From JAVBTR01 sp031556065 (GTDB taxonomy: Bacteria > Bacillota > Clostridia > Christensenellales > Aristaeellaceae), in assembly GCA_031556065.1 (NCBI GenBank), contig JAVBTR010000054.1:90366-154365 (forward strand): a DNA stretch of 64,000 nt, read 5' to 3'. The notes under the pieces were generated by a model. It was not told the DNA's origin. It worked only from the letters and a program-made list of their open reading frames with translations, and made no database searches. This document shows, in pieces, positions 50,637 through 58,104 of the stretch; position 1 is the stretch's first letter; every line of letters begins with the position of its first letter. The translations under genes were made by a program, and so were the position numbers.

Positions 50637-52071
50637 AACCCAGTCCCTCCTCAATGGTTCCGGTTAGGATTTGGCTGTTTCCACCGCTTTTAGTTATATT
50701 TATAATAGATGTGCCGGTCTCTCTTGCCAGAATCTCCATTACCCTGGGGCTGCAAAAACCACCCTGGCAGCGGCCCATGCCCGCCCGGGTGCGCCGCTTA
50801 ATCCCATCCACATTCACAGCGCCTAAAGGCCGTTTAATGGCCTCCACAATCTCCTTTTCCGTTACGCATTCGCAGCGGCACACCAGCGCCCCATAGGCAT
50901 GATCGCTTTCATAGGCGGCCTTGCGTTCTTCCAATGTCATTTCGTAAAATGGCTTGGGACTATGGTAAGGGGGTAACACTTCCTTTTTCTTTTTCCAACA
51001 ACGCTTGTCTGCGATCTCATCGCCCCATTCTTTGGCAATGGCAGGCGCACTGGTGAGCCCCGGACTTTCAATCCCCAAAGCTTCAAAAAAGCCATCGGCT
51101 GTTTCTTGTATAAGAAAATCCCCATTTTGCTCATGGGCCCGAATGCCTGCGAAGGTGGTTAAATTGGTGCGCAAAGAAAGCGCCGGCCAAGTAAGCCGCG
51201 CCTTTGTCAAAATGTCCTTCAAAGAACCGCTGTCGGTGGCTGTGTCTTCAAAATCGTCAATATCTACGGCGTTGGGGCCGATCAATGTGTTCCCGTGAAC
51301 CGTGGGCGAAACCAAAACACCCTTGCCCATTTTAGTAGGGCATTGAAAAATGGTGGAATAAAAAGGCATATTAATGTCCCTGTCAAGAAGATAATACTCT
51401 CCTTTGCGGGCAATAACCTTCGTATCGTCATCCTTCACCATTTGGTGAATCTTCAGCGCACCGATACCCGCACAATTGATTACCGTTTTAGCGCTGAAGG
51501 TTTCCCCTTCACAGACCACCTGGTATTCCCCATTTGTCTGCTTAATGTCCATGACTTTTGCATTCAGGTGCACTTTTACCCCGTTTACCACCGCATGCTC
51601 CATTAGCCCATAGGTCATTTCATAGGGGCTGACAATGCCGCTGGAAAGCACATGCAGAGCGCAGGTCACACTCTTGCTGAGGTTTTTCTCAAACTGCCTG
51701 GCTTCTTCGCCGGTTAAAAGAGCCATGCCCTTCACGCCGTTTTCCCTTCCCTGCTGGTAAAGCTTAACAAGGGTTTGCTTATCTTCCTCATCAAAGCCTA
51801 CCACCAGCGCGCCGCATTGGCGGTAAGGTACATTAAGACGTTCACAAAGTTCAGGGTACATGCGAGACCCCTCCACATTGTAAAAAGCCTTCTTCGTTCC
51901 CGGTACAGCATCAAACCCGGCATGGACAATGCCACTGTTGGCCTTGCTGGCCCCCATGCACACATCCCCCGCCTTTTCCAAAACCCCAATGCGCACATCG
52001 TATGCCATTAAACGTTGGGCCATAGCCGCACCCAGCACCCCGGCGCCAATAATTAGCGCGTCATACTTCAT
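50626..52071 (-). CDS. FAD-dependent oxidoreductase with BFD-like [2Fe-2S] domain, GlpA-like
   Basis: A 481-residue flavoprotein related to anaerobic glycerol-3-phosphate dehydrogenase GlpA. The DAO domain begins DALIIGAGVLGAAMAQRL at residue 4. The C-terminal domain holds CRCECVTEKEIVEAI and GRCQGGFCSPRV, the four cysteines of a BFD-like [2Fe-2S] site. ATG at 52071 follows GGAGG. First gene of a three-gene operon. No glpK or glpF is adjacent, so the glycerol 3-phosphate assignment rests on family similarity. Confidence 0.88.
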   Translation of the reverse strand: MKYDALIIGAGVLGAAMAQRLMAYDVRIGVLEKAGDVCMGASKANSGIVHAGFDAVPGTKKAFYNVEGSRMYPELCERLNVPYRQCGALVVGFDEEDKQTLVKLYQQGRENGVKGMALLTGEEARQFEKNLSKSVTCALHVLSSGIVSPYEMTYGLMEHAVVNGVKVHLNAKVMDIKQTNGEYQVVCEGETFSAKTVINCAGIGALKIHQMVKDDDTKVIARKGEYYLLDRDINMPFYSTIFQCPTKMGKGVLVSPTVHGNTLIGPNAVDIDDFEDTATDSGSLKDILTKARLTWPALSLRTNLTTFAGIRAHEQNGDFLIQETADGFFEALGIESPGLTSAPAIAKEWGDEIADKRCWKKKKEVLPPYHSPKPFYEMTLEERKAAYESDHAYGALVCRCECVTEKEIVEAIKRPLGAVNVDGIKRRTRAGMGRCQGGFCSPRVMEILARETGTSIINITKSGGNSQILTGTIEEGLGYED

Positions 52072-52103
52072 CCCTGTTTCCTCCACATTGATAAATCCAT
52101 AAC

Positions 52104-52112
52104 ATTATACCA
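52104..52112 (-). promoter_or_regulatory. Extended -10 promoter of the GlpA-like operon
   Basis: On the minus strand TGGTATAAT lies 32 bases before the start of the GlpA-like gene; the -35 region is poor and overlaps the dyad at 52121. Confidence 0.55.
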
Positions 52113-52120
52113 CAATTGTC

Positions 52121-52137
52121 ATACGAATTCATCGTAT
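52121..52137. promoter_or_regulatory. Candidate operator dyad
   Basis: ATACGAATTCATCGTAT has six-base arms around a five-base centre and covers the -35 region of the divergent GlpA-like promoter. No regulator gene is adjacent, so the binding protein is unknown. Confidence 0.4.
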
Positions 52138-52153
52138 ACTTCACAAAAAAATG

Positions 52154-52182
52154 TTGACAAATCGATTCACTGGGTGTATACT
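52154..52182 (+). promoter_or_regulatory. Promoter of the riboswitch-controlled lipoprotein gene
   Basis: TTGACA and TATACT are spaced by 17 bases, about 16 bases before the riboswitch aptamer. Confidence 0.85.
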
Positions 52183-52197
52183 CATCTCAAGTTAATA

Positions 52198-52276
52198 ATT
52201 TGGCAAAATCACCGAAAGGTGATGACGCAAAACCAAGGGCCTACGTTCACTAAGAATACGGCAGCCGGTTGCCGCT
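52198..52276 (+). ncRNA. Cyclic di-GMP-I (GEMM) riboswitch
   Basis: Conserved parts are in order: TTTGGCAAAA, a hairpin capped by the GAAA tetraloop (ATCACCGAAAGGTGAT), GACGCAAAACC, GGGCCTA, and the tetraloop-receptor helix CGGCAGCCGGTTGCCG. This is the GEMM-I design that binds c-di-GMP; GEMM variants for cAMP-GMP cannot be separated with certainty here. The segment ACGTTCACT at 52243 is complementary to AGTGAACGT at 52286, and GCCGC at the aptamer end can pair with the terminator arm, giving a plausible switch. Confidence 0.9.
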
Positions 52277-52298
52277 TGCTTAGCAAGTGAACGTTAAT

Positions 52299-52343
52299 GG
52301 CGGCTCCGTGTGTTCGAACATATCAGGTGCCGCCTCTTTTTTT
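52299..52343 (+). terminator. Terminator of the c-di-GMP riboswitch
   Basis: GGCGGC and GCCGCC close a hairpin followed by a CTTTTTTT tract, between aptamer and coding region, as expected for transcriptional control. Bases 52344-52420 hold no other clear feature than the ribosome binding site. Confidence 0.82.
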
Positions 52344-52420
52344 ATTTTGGCTTTCATTTCAATAATATAGCCGTTTTCAGGACAAACTGATTTCAATCGA
52401 TTTTGAAATGAGGAATGGCC

Positions 52421-53539
52421 ATGAAAACGGTTTTTAAATGGGCGCTTTTAACAGGGTTGCTGCTATGCCTTACCGCCTGCGCCCCTTCCAACCAAGCTTT
52501 ATACGAACAGGCGCAAAGGTACTTAGGGCAAAAATCCTATGAGCAGGCTTACGATACCTTTAACCTTCTGGGCGAATACCAGGACGCGGGCCAGTACGCT
52601 CTCTACTGTCAAGGCTTAAGCGCCTTGGACGCCGGGGAATGGACCTTGGCGGAAAGCAATTTCGAACTGGTTTACGATTTTAAGTCCGCCAACCATTATT
52701 CCCGCTATGCCATGGCACGGCAAATGGAATTGGAGGGCAATCTTTACGATGCTCAAGCCGTTTATTCCCAGCTGGGTTCTCTTTTAGACTGCCCCAGCCG
52801 CGTAGCCACGCTAAGCGCCCTGATCCCCGATCAGGCTTATGGGGTAGCTAAAACCCTATACGGCATCGGCGAATATGAAAAAGCCATGGCTGCTTTCTTG
52901 GCCCTTGATGATTACCGGGACAGCGTGATCATGGCCAAAGCCTGCCAAAATGCGATTCAGGAAAAGACGGCTGCGGCTTCCACCCCTGCCCCCACCGCCG
53001 CCCTTGCCGCCCAGAATGATTCCACCCTTTACGCCAAACTGGGGGACAGCCTCTACTATATTCTGGAAACGAAGGACGACCAAGCGGTTTTGCTTTCCGA
53101 ATCCATCCAGGCCATCCTGCCGGTGAATCAAGAAGGGGAAATTTACGCAGGCTTTGAAAATTCAAGTCTGCACACAAACCTTAGCTCCATTTTTCTAAAC
53201 GGCCTCTCTTCAGAAGCCAAAGCCGCTATCACTGCCATCACCCTGCCGGATAAAGCCCTTTGCCAAACCTTAACGCAAGCGCAGTTGATGGCCCAGGTTC
53301 CCGATGGTCTTTTAGAAGCCAATCCCCTTATTTCCTCCCTGCAAAACGGCGTGTGGTGGATAAGTGATCAAGGCAGTCTTGCCAACAACCAGGCAATCGT
53401 TTATTATAATGGTGTGATCTATGAAAAAGGGCTACCCGCCACCGATACCCGGATCGGCGTTCGCCCCCTGATCACGCTGAATACCACCGTCCTCCCCTTT
53501 AAACAGGGCACCGGCACAAAGGAAGACCCATTACACTAA
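52421..53539 (+). CDS. Lipoprotein with TPR-like repeats and a DUF6273-like C-terminal domain
   Basis: A 372-residue secreted lipoprotein. The signal peptide ends in the lipobox LTAC near residue 20. Residues about 25-165 are short helical repeats of the YEQAxxxFxxLGxYxDA type. A linker rich in Ala, Thr and Pro (about 175-195) leads to a domain starting YAKLGDSLYYILE and ending GVRPLITLNTTVLPF, resembling DUF6273 surface domains. ATG at 52421 is preferred to the one at 52415, which touches the AGGA. The c-di-GMP riboswitch upstream suggests a role in surface attachment or motility switching. Confidence 0.8.
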   Translation: MKTVFKWALLTGLLLCLTACAPSNQALYEQAQRYLGQKSYEQAYDTFNLLGEYQDAGQYALYCQGLSALDAGEWTLAESNFELVYDFKSANHYSRYAMARQMELEGNLYDAQAVYSQLGSLLDCPSRVATLSALIPDQAYGVAKTLYGIGEYEKAMAAFLALDDYRDSVIMAKACQNAIQEKTAAASTPAPTAALAAQNDSTLYAKLGDSLYYILETKDDQAVLLSESIQAILPVNQEGEIYAGFENSSLHTNLSSIFLNGLSSEAKAAITAITLPDKALCQTLTQAQLMAQVPDGLLEANPLISSLQNGVWWISDQGSLANNQAIVYYNGVIYEKGLPATDTRIGVRPLITLNTTVLPFKQGTGTKEDPLH

Positions 53540-53557
53540 AGGCAGGTTTTAACTTAC

Positions 53558-54016
53558 ATGCTAATGGGATTAACGGCCCTATCCGTGATCGTTCTGGATC
53601 GGCTTTCTAAAATCTGGGCCATGGCAGCGCTACCAAGCGAAATCATCGTTATCCCCGGTATCCTCCAACTTCTCTACACCGAAAACACAGGCATGGCCTT
53701 CGGTCTTCTATCGGGCCAAACTCTGTTTTTCGCTGCTGTTACCATTGCCGCTCTCATAGGCGCCATCTTTGTTTTGAAGAAATTTACTCTGAACACCTTT
53801 TCCCGCCTGGCCTTGGGTTTGGCCATAGGCGGTGCCATAGGCAACCTGATCGACCGTATTTTCATGGGCTGCGTGGTGGATATGTTCGATCTGCTGTTCA
53901 TGGATTTTGCCGTTTTCAATGTGGCCGATATGGGCCTTACCGTGGGTATCGGCATGCTCATGATCAGCATTCTTTTCATGCCCAAAGTTTGGGAGGCAAA
54001 AAAAACATGCAAATGA
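53558..54016 (+). CDS. lspA: Lipoprotein signal peptidase
   Basis: A 152-residue aspartyl protease that removes signal peptides of lipoproteins. Four membrane helices are visible. The catalytic aspartates lie in GNLIDRIFMGCVVDMFD near residue 105 and FAVFNVADMGLTVG near residue 127. The conserved YTENTGMAFGLL is near residue 40. It overlaps the rluD-type gene by ten bases, a common pairing. Confidence 0.96.
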   Translation: MLMGLTALSVIVLDRLSKIWAMAALPSEIIVIPGILQLLYTENTGMAFGLLSGQTLFFAAVTIAALIGAIFVLKKFTLNTFSRLALGLAIGGAIGNLIDRIFMGCVVDMFDLLFMDFAVFNVADMGLTVGIGMLMISILFMPKVWEAKKTCK

Positions 54017-54873
54017 AAGCCGATGGCCTCAAGCGCCTGGATGTGCTCCTGGCCGAAGAAAGCGGTCTCACCCGTTCCCAGATTACCCGGCTCATCGAAG
54101 AGGGCCAGGTTACCGTAGACTGTAAGCCTGCTTCCAAGCCTGGCCTGAAACCCAACCTGGGGGCGGATATTTTACTCACCGTTCCCCCGCCCAAAGAAGC
54201 CAAGGCCCGGCCTGAGGACATCCCCATAGATATCCTCTACCAGGATCAGGACTTGGCCGTTGTGCTCAAACCTTGCGGCATGGTTGTCCATCCGGCAGCA
54301 GGCAATGAAGAACATACCCTGGTCAACGCCTTGCTTCACCATTTAACTGGTCTTTCCGGCATTGGGGGAGAAATGCGCCCCGGCATTGTTCACCGTTTGG
54401 ATAAAGACACCTCTGGCCTTCTGCTTATCGCAAAAAACGATGAGGCCCATGTGGCACTTTCTCAGCAGCTTAAAAACCGGCAAATGGAAAAGCACTACCG
54501 GGCCATTGTAGAAGGTACTATGAAGGACGTCTCCGGTACCATTAATGCCCCCATCGCCCGTTCTAAGCAAGACCGCAAACGCATGGCCATCGACCCTGCC
54601 GGCCGGGATGCCCTTACAGAATGGACCCTTCTGGAAAACCGCAAAAACACTGCTTATCTGGATGTTCACATTATTACAGGCCGCACCCACCAAATCCGGG
54701 TCCACATGGCTTCTATCCATCACCCCATAGCAGGTGATCCTATCTACGGCCCCAAAAAGCCCCTGAAATTCCCTCGGCTTATGCTCCACGCCTACTCCTT
54801 GGCCTTCACCCATCCAAGGACGGGGGAACGAATGGCATTTACGGCAGAGGTGCCTGAGGAGTTTGTAGAATAA
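54007..54873 (+). CDS. RluD-type pseudouridine synthase
   Basis: A 288-residue enzyme converting uridine to pseudouridine in RNA, most likely 23S rRNA. An N-terminal S4 domain (RLDVLLAEESGLTRSQITRLIEEGQV) is followed by the catalytic block RPGIVHRLDKDTSGLLLIAK near residue 130 with its essential aspartate, and GRTHQIRVHMASIHHPIAGD near residue 225. ATG at 54007 follows GGAGG by ten bases. RluD, RluC and YlyB subtypes cannot be separated confidently. Confidence 0.94.
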   Translation: MQMKADGLKRLDVLLAEESGLTRSQITRLIEEGQVTVDCKPASKPGLKPNLGADILLTVPPPKEAKARPEDIPIDILYQDQDLAVVLKPCGMVVHPAAGNEEHTLVNALLHHLTGLSGIGGEMRPGIVHRLDKDTSGLLLIAKNDEAHVALSQQLKNRQMEKHYRAIVEGTMKDVSGTINAPIARSKQDRKRMAIDPAGRDALTEWTLLENRKNTAYLDVHIITGRTHQIRVHMASIHHPIAGDPIYGPKKPLKFPRLMLHAYSLAFTHPRTGERMAFTAEVPEEFVE

Positions 54874-54923
54874 GTTTTGCGAGAAGCCTTCATCTTTTAT
54901 AGAGAGCGCTTATCTAGGTGGAA

Positions 54924-55373
54924 CTAATTTGTGACTTTATCAACATTAATTTCCAAAACTCGCACAATCTCATCCACGCACTGTGCAAACTCATACAGTT
55001 TGGCCGCTATTTTGTTACGCTTATCTTTGTTCTGTAAAGCTTCCAATGAAACATTGAAGCCACCCCCAAGTGCTTCTAAGCTGTCTGGGTCTCCGTTCCA
55101 CATATTTTTCGTTTTTTTATATTCCACGCAAACACCTTTCAAGAACACTAAATCTGGGTTTAATTCCATCTCACCCTGTTCATTTACACGGTAATGTGGC
55201 TTGTTGATAGGGCTAAGAGAATCCAATGGCACATCGACCTCCCACAGGACGGGGTTCTGCTCTTCAATTTTTTCAATAAATATTTTGTTCACTTGATACT
55301 CGGTATAGATTAAGCATATCACTTGACCATGGGTCAATGTCAATAGGTTGGAAAAGATTCTCGCGAGCTCCAC
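54924..55373 (-). CDS. Hypothetical protein, AT-richer than its surroundings
   Basis: An unrecognised minus-strand frame. The stretch from FVELARIFSNLLTLTHGQV onward looks like real protein, with a soluble C-terminal half ending in a helical LYEFAQCVDEIVRVLEINVDKV. GTG at 55373 (149 residues) is proposed because the longer frame to 55538 would run through the promoter and start of the opposite gene; only a weak AGG lies upstream. Base composition is visibly lower in G+C than neighbouring genes, hinting at recent acquisition. The start is uncertain. Confidence 0.5.
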   Translation of the reverse strand: MELARIFSNLLTLTHGQVICLIYTEYQVNKIFIEKIEEQNPVLWEVDVPLDSLSPINKPHYRVNEQGEMELNPDLVFLKGVCVEYKKTKNMWNGDPDSLEALGGGFNVSLEALQNKDKRNKIAAKLYEFAQCVDEIVRVLEINVDKVTN

Positions 55374-55395
55374 AAAGGAAAACCTGTACAGCTTG

Positions 55396-55425
55396 TTGAT
55401 AGTTCTCTTTAAATCATGATATAAT
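55396..55425 (+). promoter_or_regulatory. Promoter of the DUF3784 gene
   Basis: TTGATA and TATAAT are spaced by 18 bases, 33 bases before the ATG at 55459. Confidence 0.7.
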
Positions 55426-55458
55426 GCATTTAATGACAGCCTTAAAGGAGGTCTTAAA

Positions 55459-55776
55459 ATGGAATGGTTGATTCCCAGTATAATATGCCTTTTGCTTTTC
55501 ACTATTGGCATCATGCTTTTTAATGGCAAGTGGGCCAATCTGATCGCAGGCTATAACACATCCTCCAAAGAAGAAAAGGCCCAATGGAATCAGAAGGCCC
55601 TTTGCCGTTTTGTTGGCTGCTTATGCATGTTTATAGCCATTGCCATGATGCTTATGACCATTGCGAGCCGTTCCGGCAATCTTATGCTAACCTATGGGAT
55701 GATCGGCGCAATTCTGGTGATCGTGGTGGCTGCAATTATCTATGTGAATCTTTCCAAACGCTTTAAAGCACAGTAG
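55459..55776 (+). CDS. DUF3784 small membrane protein
   Basis: A 105-residue membrane protein with three hydrophobic segments (about 4-20, 51-69, 77-98). The block LIAGYNTSSKEEKAQWNQKALCRFVG is the hallmark of the DUF3784 family, whose function is unknown. AAAGGAGG precedes the ATG. It is a single-gene unit before the aro operon. Confidence 0.87.
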   Translation: MEWLIPSIICLLLFTIGIMLFNGKWANLIAGYNTSSKEEKAQWNQKALCRFVGCLCMFIAIAMMLMTIASRSGNLMLTYGMIGAILVIVVAAIIYVNLSKRFKAQ

Positions 55777-55803
55777 ATATACTGTTCTTTTCAAGTCTTT
55801 CTC

Positions 55804-55833
55804 TTGACAAGGCACATAAACCCTTGCTATAAT
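55804..55833 (+). promoter_or_regulatory. Strong promoter of the aro operon
   Basis: TTGACA and TATAAT are spaced by 18 bases, with TGC directly before the -10. Transcription would begin about 55840, some 190 bases before aroF. Confidence 0.88.
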
Positions 55834-55858
55834 CCAACAAACACATTCACTGGAGGCA

Positions 55859-55915
55859 ATGACTGATGATTCTTTCTTCTGGGGCTTTCCTGTTTACGAT
55901 CCGGGGCTTTTTTAG
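55859..55915 (+). CDS. Aromatic-rich leader peptide, frame 1
   Basis: An 18-residue mini-ORF, MTDDSFFWGFPVYDPGLF, holding four Phe, one Trp and one Tyr codon, that is codons for all three products of the pathway. GGAGG lies only two bases before this ATG, shorter than usual, so frame 2 may compete. Its last codons fall in a hairpin (55901-55921). Ribosome stalling here on scarcity of charged aromatic tRNAs would alter folding of the downstream leader. Role inferred from layout. Confidence 0.6.
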   Translation: MTDDSFFWGFPVYDPGLF

Positions 55916-55946
55916 CCTCGGCACTTCGTCAACCTTTGCCCCGTAA
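55866..55946 (+). CDS. Phe-rich leader peptide, overlapping frame 2
   Basis: A 26-residue mini-ORF in another frame, starting MILSSGAFLFTIRGFF, with five Phe codons. Its ATG is nine bases from GGAGG, a better spacing than frame 1. It ends 29 bases before the terminator stem. Only one of the two frames need be translated; ribosome profiling or conservation would tell. Confidence 0.5.
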   Translation: MILSSGAFLFTIRGFFSLGTSSTFAP

Positions 55947-55975
55947 GAAGCAGCCAGTTTCCATGCCTTAGCATA

Positions 55976-56012
55976 GGAGAACTCTCTTTCGGGAGTTCTC
56001 CTTTTATTTTTT
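55976..56012 (+). terminator. Attenuator terminator of the aro operon
   Basis: GGAGAACTCTC pairs with GGGAGTTCTCC around a TTTC loop (11 pairs, one G-U), followed by TTTTATTTTTTATT. It lies between the leader peptides and aroF, 17 bases before the start codon. Confidence 0.92.
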
Positions 56013-56029
56013 ATTAAGGAGTCTTTGCC

Positions 56030-57046
56030 ATGATTATCGTTTTAAAAAAGGGAACCGAGCAAAAGGACATAGATAAGCTGGTCGAGGTGGTTTTAAAAGA
56101 GGCCAGCGTCACCATCAACCCCATTGTGGGTGAAAACGTGACCATCTTGGGTTTGGTGGGCGATACCAGCAAAATCGACGACACCCGGGTGGGCGCCATC
56201 GAATGCGTGGATCGAATCATGCATGTGGCGGAGCCCTACAAAAAAGCCAACCGCCGCTTCCATCCAGGCAATTCCGAGGTGATGGTGGGCGAAGTAAAGA
56301 TCGGCAGCGATCAATTGGCCGTAGCCGCAGGCCCCTGCTCTGTGGAAAGCAGCGAGCAGATTATTGAAATTGCCAAAGCGGTTAAAGCCTCCGGTGCTAA
56401 TTTGCTTAGGGGCGGCGCCTTCAAGCCCCGGACCTCTCCTTATGCTTTCCAGGGGCTGAAATATGACGGCTTAAAGCTATTAAACGAGGCCAAAGCAGAA
56501 ACCGGCCTGCCTATCGTTTCGGAGATCATGTCCCCTTACGACATCGATGTGTTTATGGATCAGGTAGACGTGATCCAAGTAGGGGCCAGGAACATGCAGA
56601 ATTTCGATCTGCTGCGCCTTTTAGGCCAGGTGAATAAACCTATTTTGTTAAAACGCGGCCTTTCCGCCACCATTGAGGAATGGCTCATGTCCGCCGAATA
56701 TATCATGGCAGGCGGCAACGAAAACGTGATTCTGTGCGAACGGGGTATCCGCACCTTTGAAACCTATACAAGAAACACCACCGATCTTGGTGCCGTGCCA
56801 GTGGTGAAGAAATTAAGCCATCTGCCTATTTTTGTCGATCCCAGCCATGCCTCCGGTAAATGGTGGATGGTAGAACCCCTTGCCCGTGCCGCCGTGGCCG
56901 TTGGGGCCGACGGGCTGATGATCGAAGTCCATAACGATCCCCAGCACGCCCTTTCCGATGGCCAGCAGTCTATCAAGCCGGAACTGTTCGATGATGTGAT
57001 CAAGGACATCCGCAACATCGCCGCTGCCGTTGGCCGCAAACTGTGA
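56030..57046 (+). CDS. aroF: 3-deoxy-7-phosphoheptulonate synthase (type I-beta)
   Basis: A 338-residue DAHP synthase joining phosphoenolpyruvate and erythrose 4-phosphate, the entry to the shikimate pathway. An N-terminal ferredoxin-like regulatory domain (about 1-70) is present, as in the feedback-sensitive Thermotoga enzyme. The barrel carries VAAGPCSVES near residue 97, GAFKPRTSPYAFQG near residue 128 and VDPSHASGKWWMV near residue 265. First structural gene after the attenuator. Confidence 0.97.
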   Translation: MIIVLKKGTEQKDIDKLVEVVLKEASVTINPIVGENVTILGLVGDTSKIDDTRVGAIECVDRIMHVAEPYKKANRRFHPGNSEVMVGEVKIGSDQLAVAAGPCSVESSEQIIEIAKAVKASGANLLRGGAFKPRTSPYAFQGLKYDGLKLLNEAKAETGLPIVSEIMSPYDIDVFMDQVDVIQVGARNMQNFDLLRLLGQVNKPILLKRGLSATIEEWLMSAEYIMAGGNENVILCERGIRTFETYTRNTTDLGAVPVVKKLSHLPIFVDPSHASGKWWMVEPLARAAVAVGADGLMIEVHNDPQHALSDGQQSIKPELFDDVIKDIRNIAAAVGRKL

Positions 57047-57054
57047 GGCCGGCC

Positions 57055-58104
57055 ATGAGGGAGTTAAGAGTCAATTTAAAAGAGAATGGTTATAGCATTA
57101 CCATAGGCAGCGGCATTTTGCACACCATTGGCGAAAAGCTTGCCTCCAAAAAGGTTTTGGTGGTTACCGATGAAAATGTGGCGCCCCTGTATTTAGAAAT
57201 GGTTTTAGCCGCCCTTAAGGATAAAACCGTTTCCAGCTTGATTTTGCCACCGGGGGAGCACACCAAATCCCTTCAGTATTTAAGCCGCGTTTACGACGCG
57301 CTTTGTGAAAACCGGTTTACCAGAACCGATACCATTGTGGCCTTGGGCGGCGGCGTCATAGGAGATTTGGCAGGCTTTGCCGCTGCCACCTACATGCGCG
57401 GCATCCCCTATATCCAGGTGCCTACCTCCCTTTTAGCCCAGGTGGATAGCGCCGTTGGAGGCAAGGTAGCCATCGACCTACCCCAGGGAAAGAACCTGGC
57501 CGGGGCTTTTTATCAGCCCCAATGGGTCCTAATCGATACCCATACCCTTAGTACCCTGCCCCAGAATATCTTCCTAGATGGCCTTGGGGAAGTGGTGAAA
57601 TACGGCTGCCTCAACGATCCTGAACTGTTCACCCTATTAGAAAATAACCCCACCAGGGAAATGCTTATGGCTCATATGGAAAACATGATTACCGCTTGCT
57701 TAACCCATAAAAAAACCTATGTAGAACAGGATGAAAAAGATACCGGCACCCGCATGGCCCTAAACTTTGGCCACACCATCGGCCATGCCATTGAAACCGC
57801 CCAGCATTATGAGGGGCTTCGCCACGGAGAAGCGGTGGCGGTGGGCATGAATCTGGTTACCAAATTGTCCGAAGCCAAAGGGCTCACCCAAGAAGGTACT
57901 GCCGCACGTTTAGAAAGCTTATTAAAAGCCTTGGGCTTGCCTGTTTCCGCCCATATTTCGGGCCATCTAGCCGATTATCTGACGCTGGATAAAAAGAACC
58001 TGAACAATGTTCTAACCTGCATCCTTTTAGATCGGATCGGCTCCCATATTCTTTACAAAACGGACGGAGCTTTTTTCGCCGAGGCAGATTTATGGCTGCG
58101 CTGA
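57055..58104 (+). CDS. aroB: 3-dehydroquinate synthase
   Basis: A 349-residue NAD- and metal-dependent cyclase for step two. FALGGGVIGDLAGFAAATYMRG-type sequence (VALGGGVIGDLAGFAAATY) lies near residue 98, and the zinc-ligand region includes LNFGHTIGHAIE near residue 240 and RHGEAVAVGM. ATG at 57055 is favoured by GAGG six bases upstream; a GTG at 57043 overlapping the aroF stop is the alternative. Confidence 0.97.
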   Translation: MRELRVNLKENGYSITIGSGILHTIGEKLASKKVLVVTDENVAPLYLEMVLAALKDKTVSSLILPPGEHTKSLQYLSRVYDALCENRFTRTDTIVALGGGVIGDLAGFAAATYMRGIPYIQVPTSLLAQVDSAVGGKVAIDLPQGKNLAGAFYQPQWVLIDTHTLSTLPQNIFLDGLGEVVKYGCLNDPELFTLLENNPTREMLMAHMENMITACLTHKKTYVEQDEKDTGTRMALNFGHTIGHAIETAQHYEGLRHGEAVAVGMNLVTKLSEAKGLTQEGTAARLESLLKALGLPVSAHISGHLADYLTLDKKNLNNVLTCILLDRIGSHILYKTDGAFFAEADLWLR

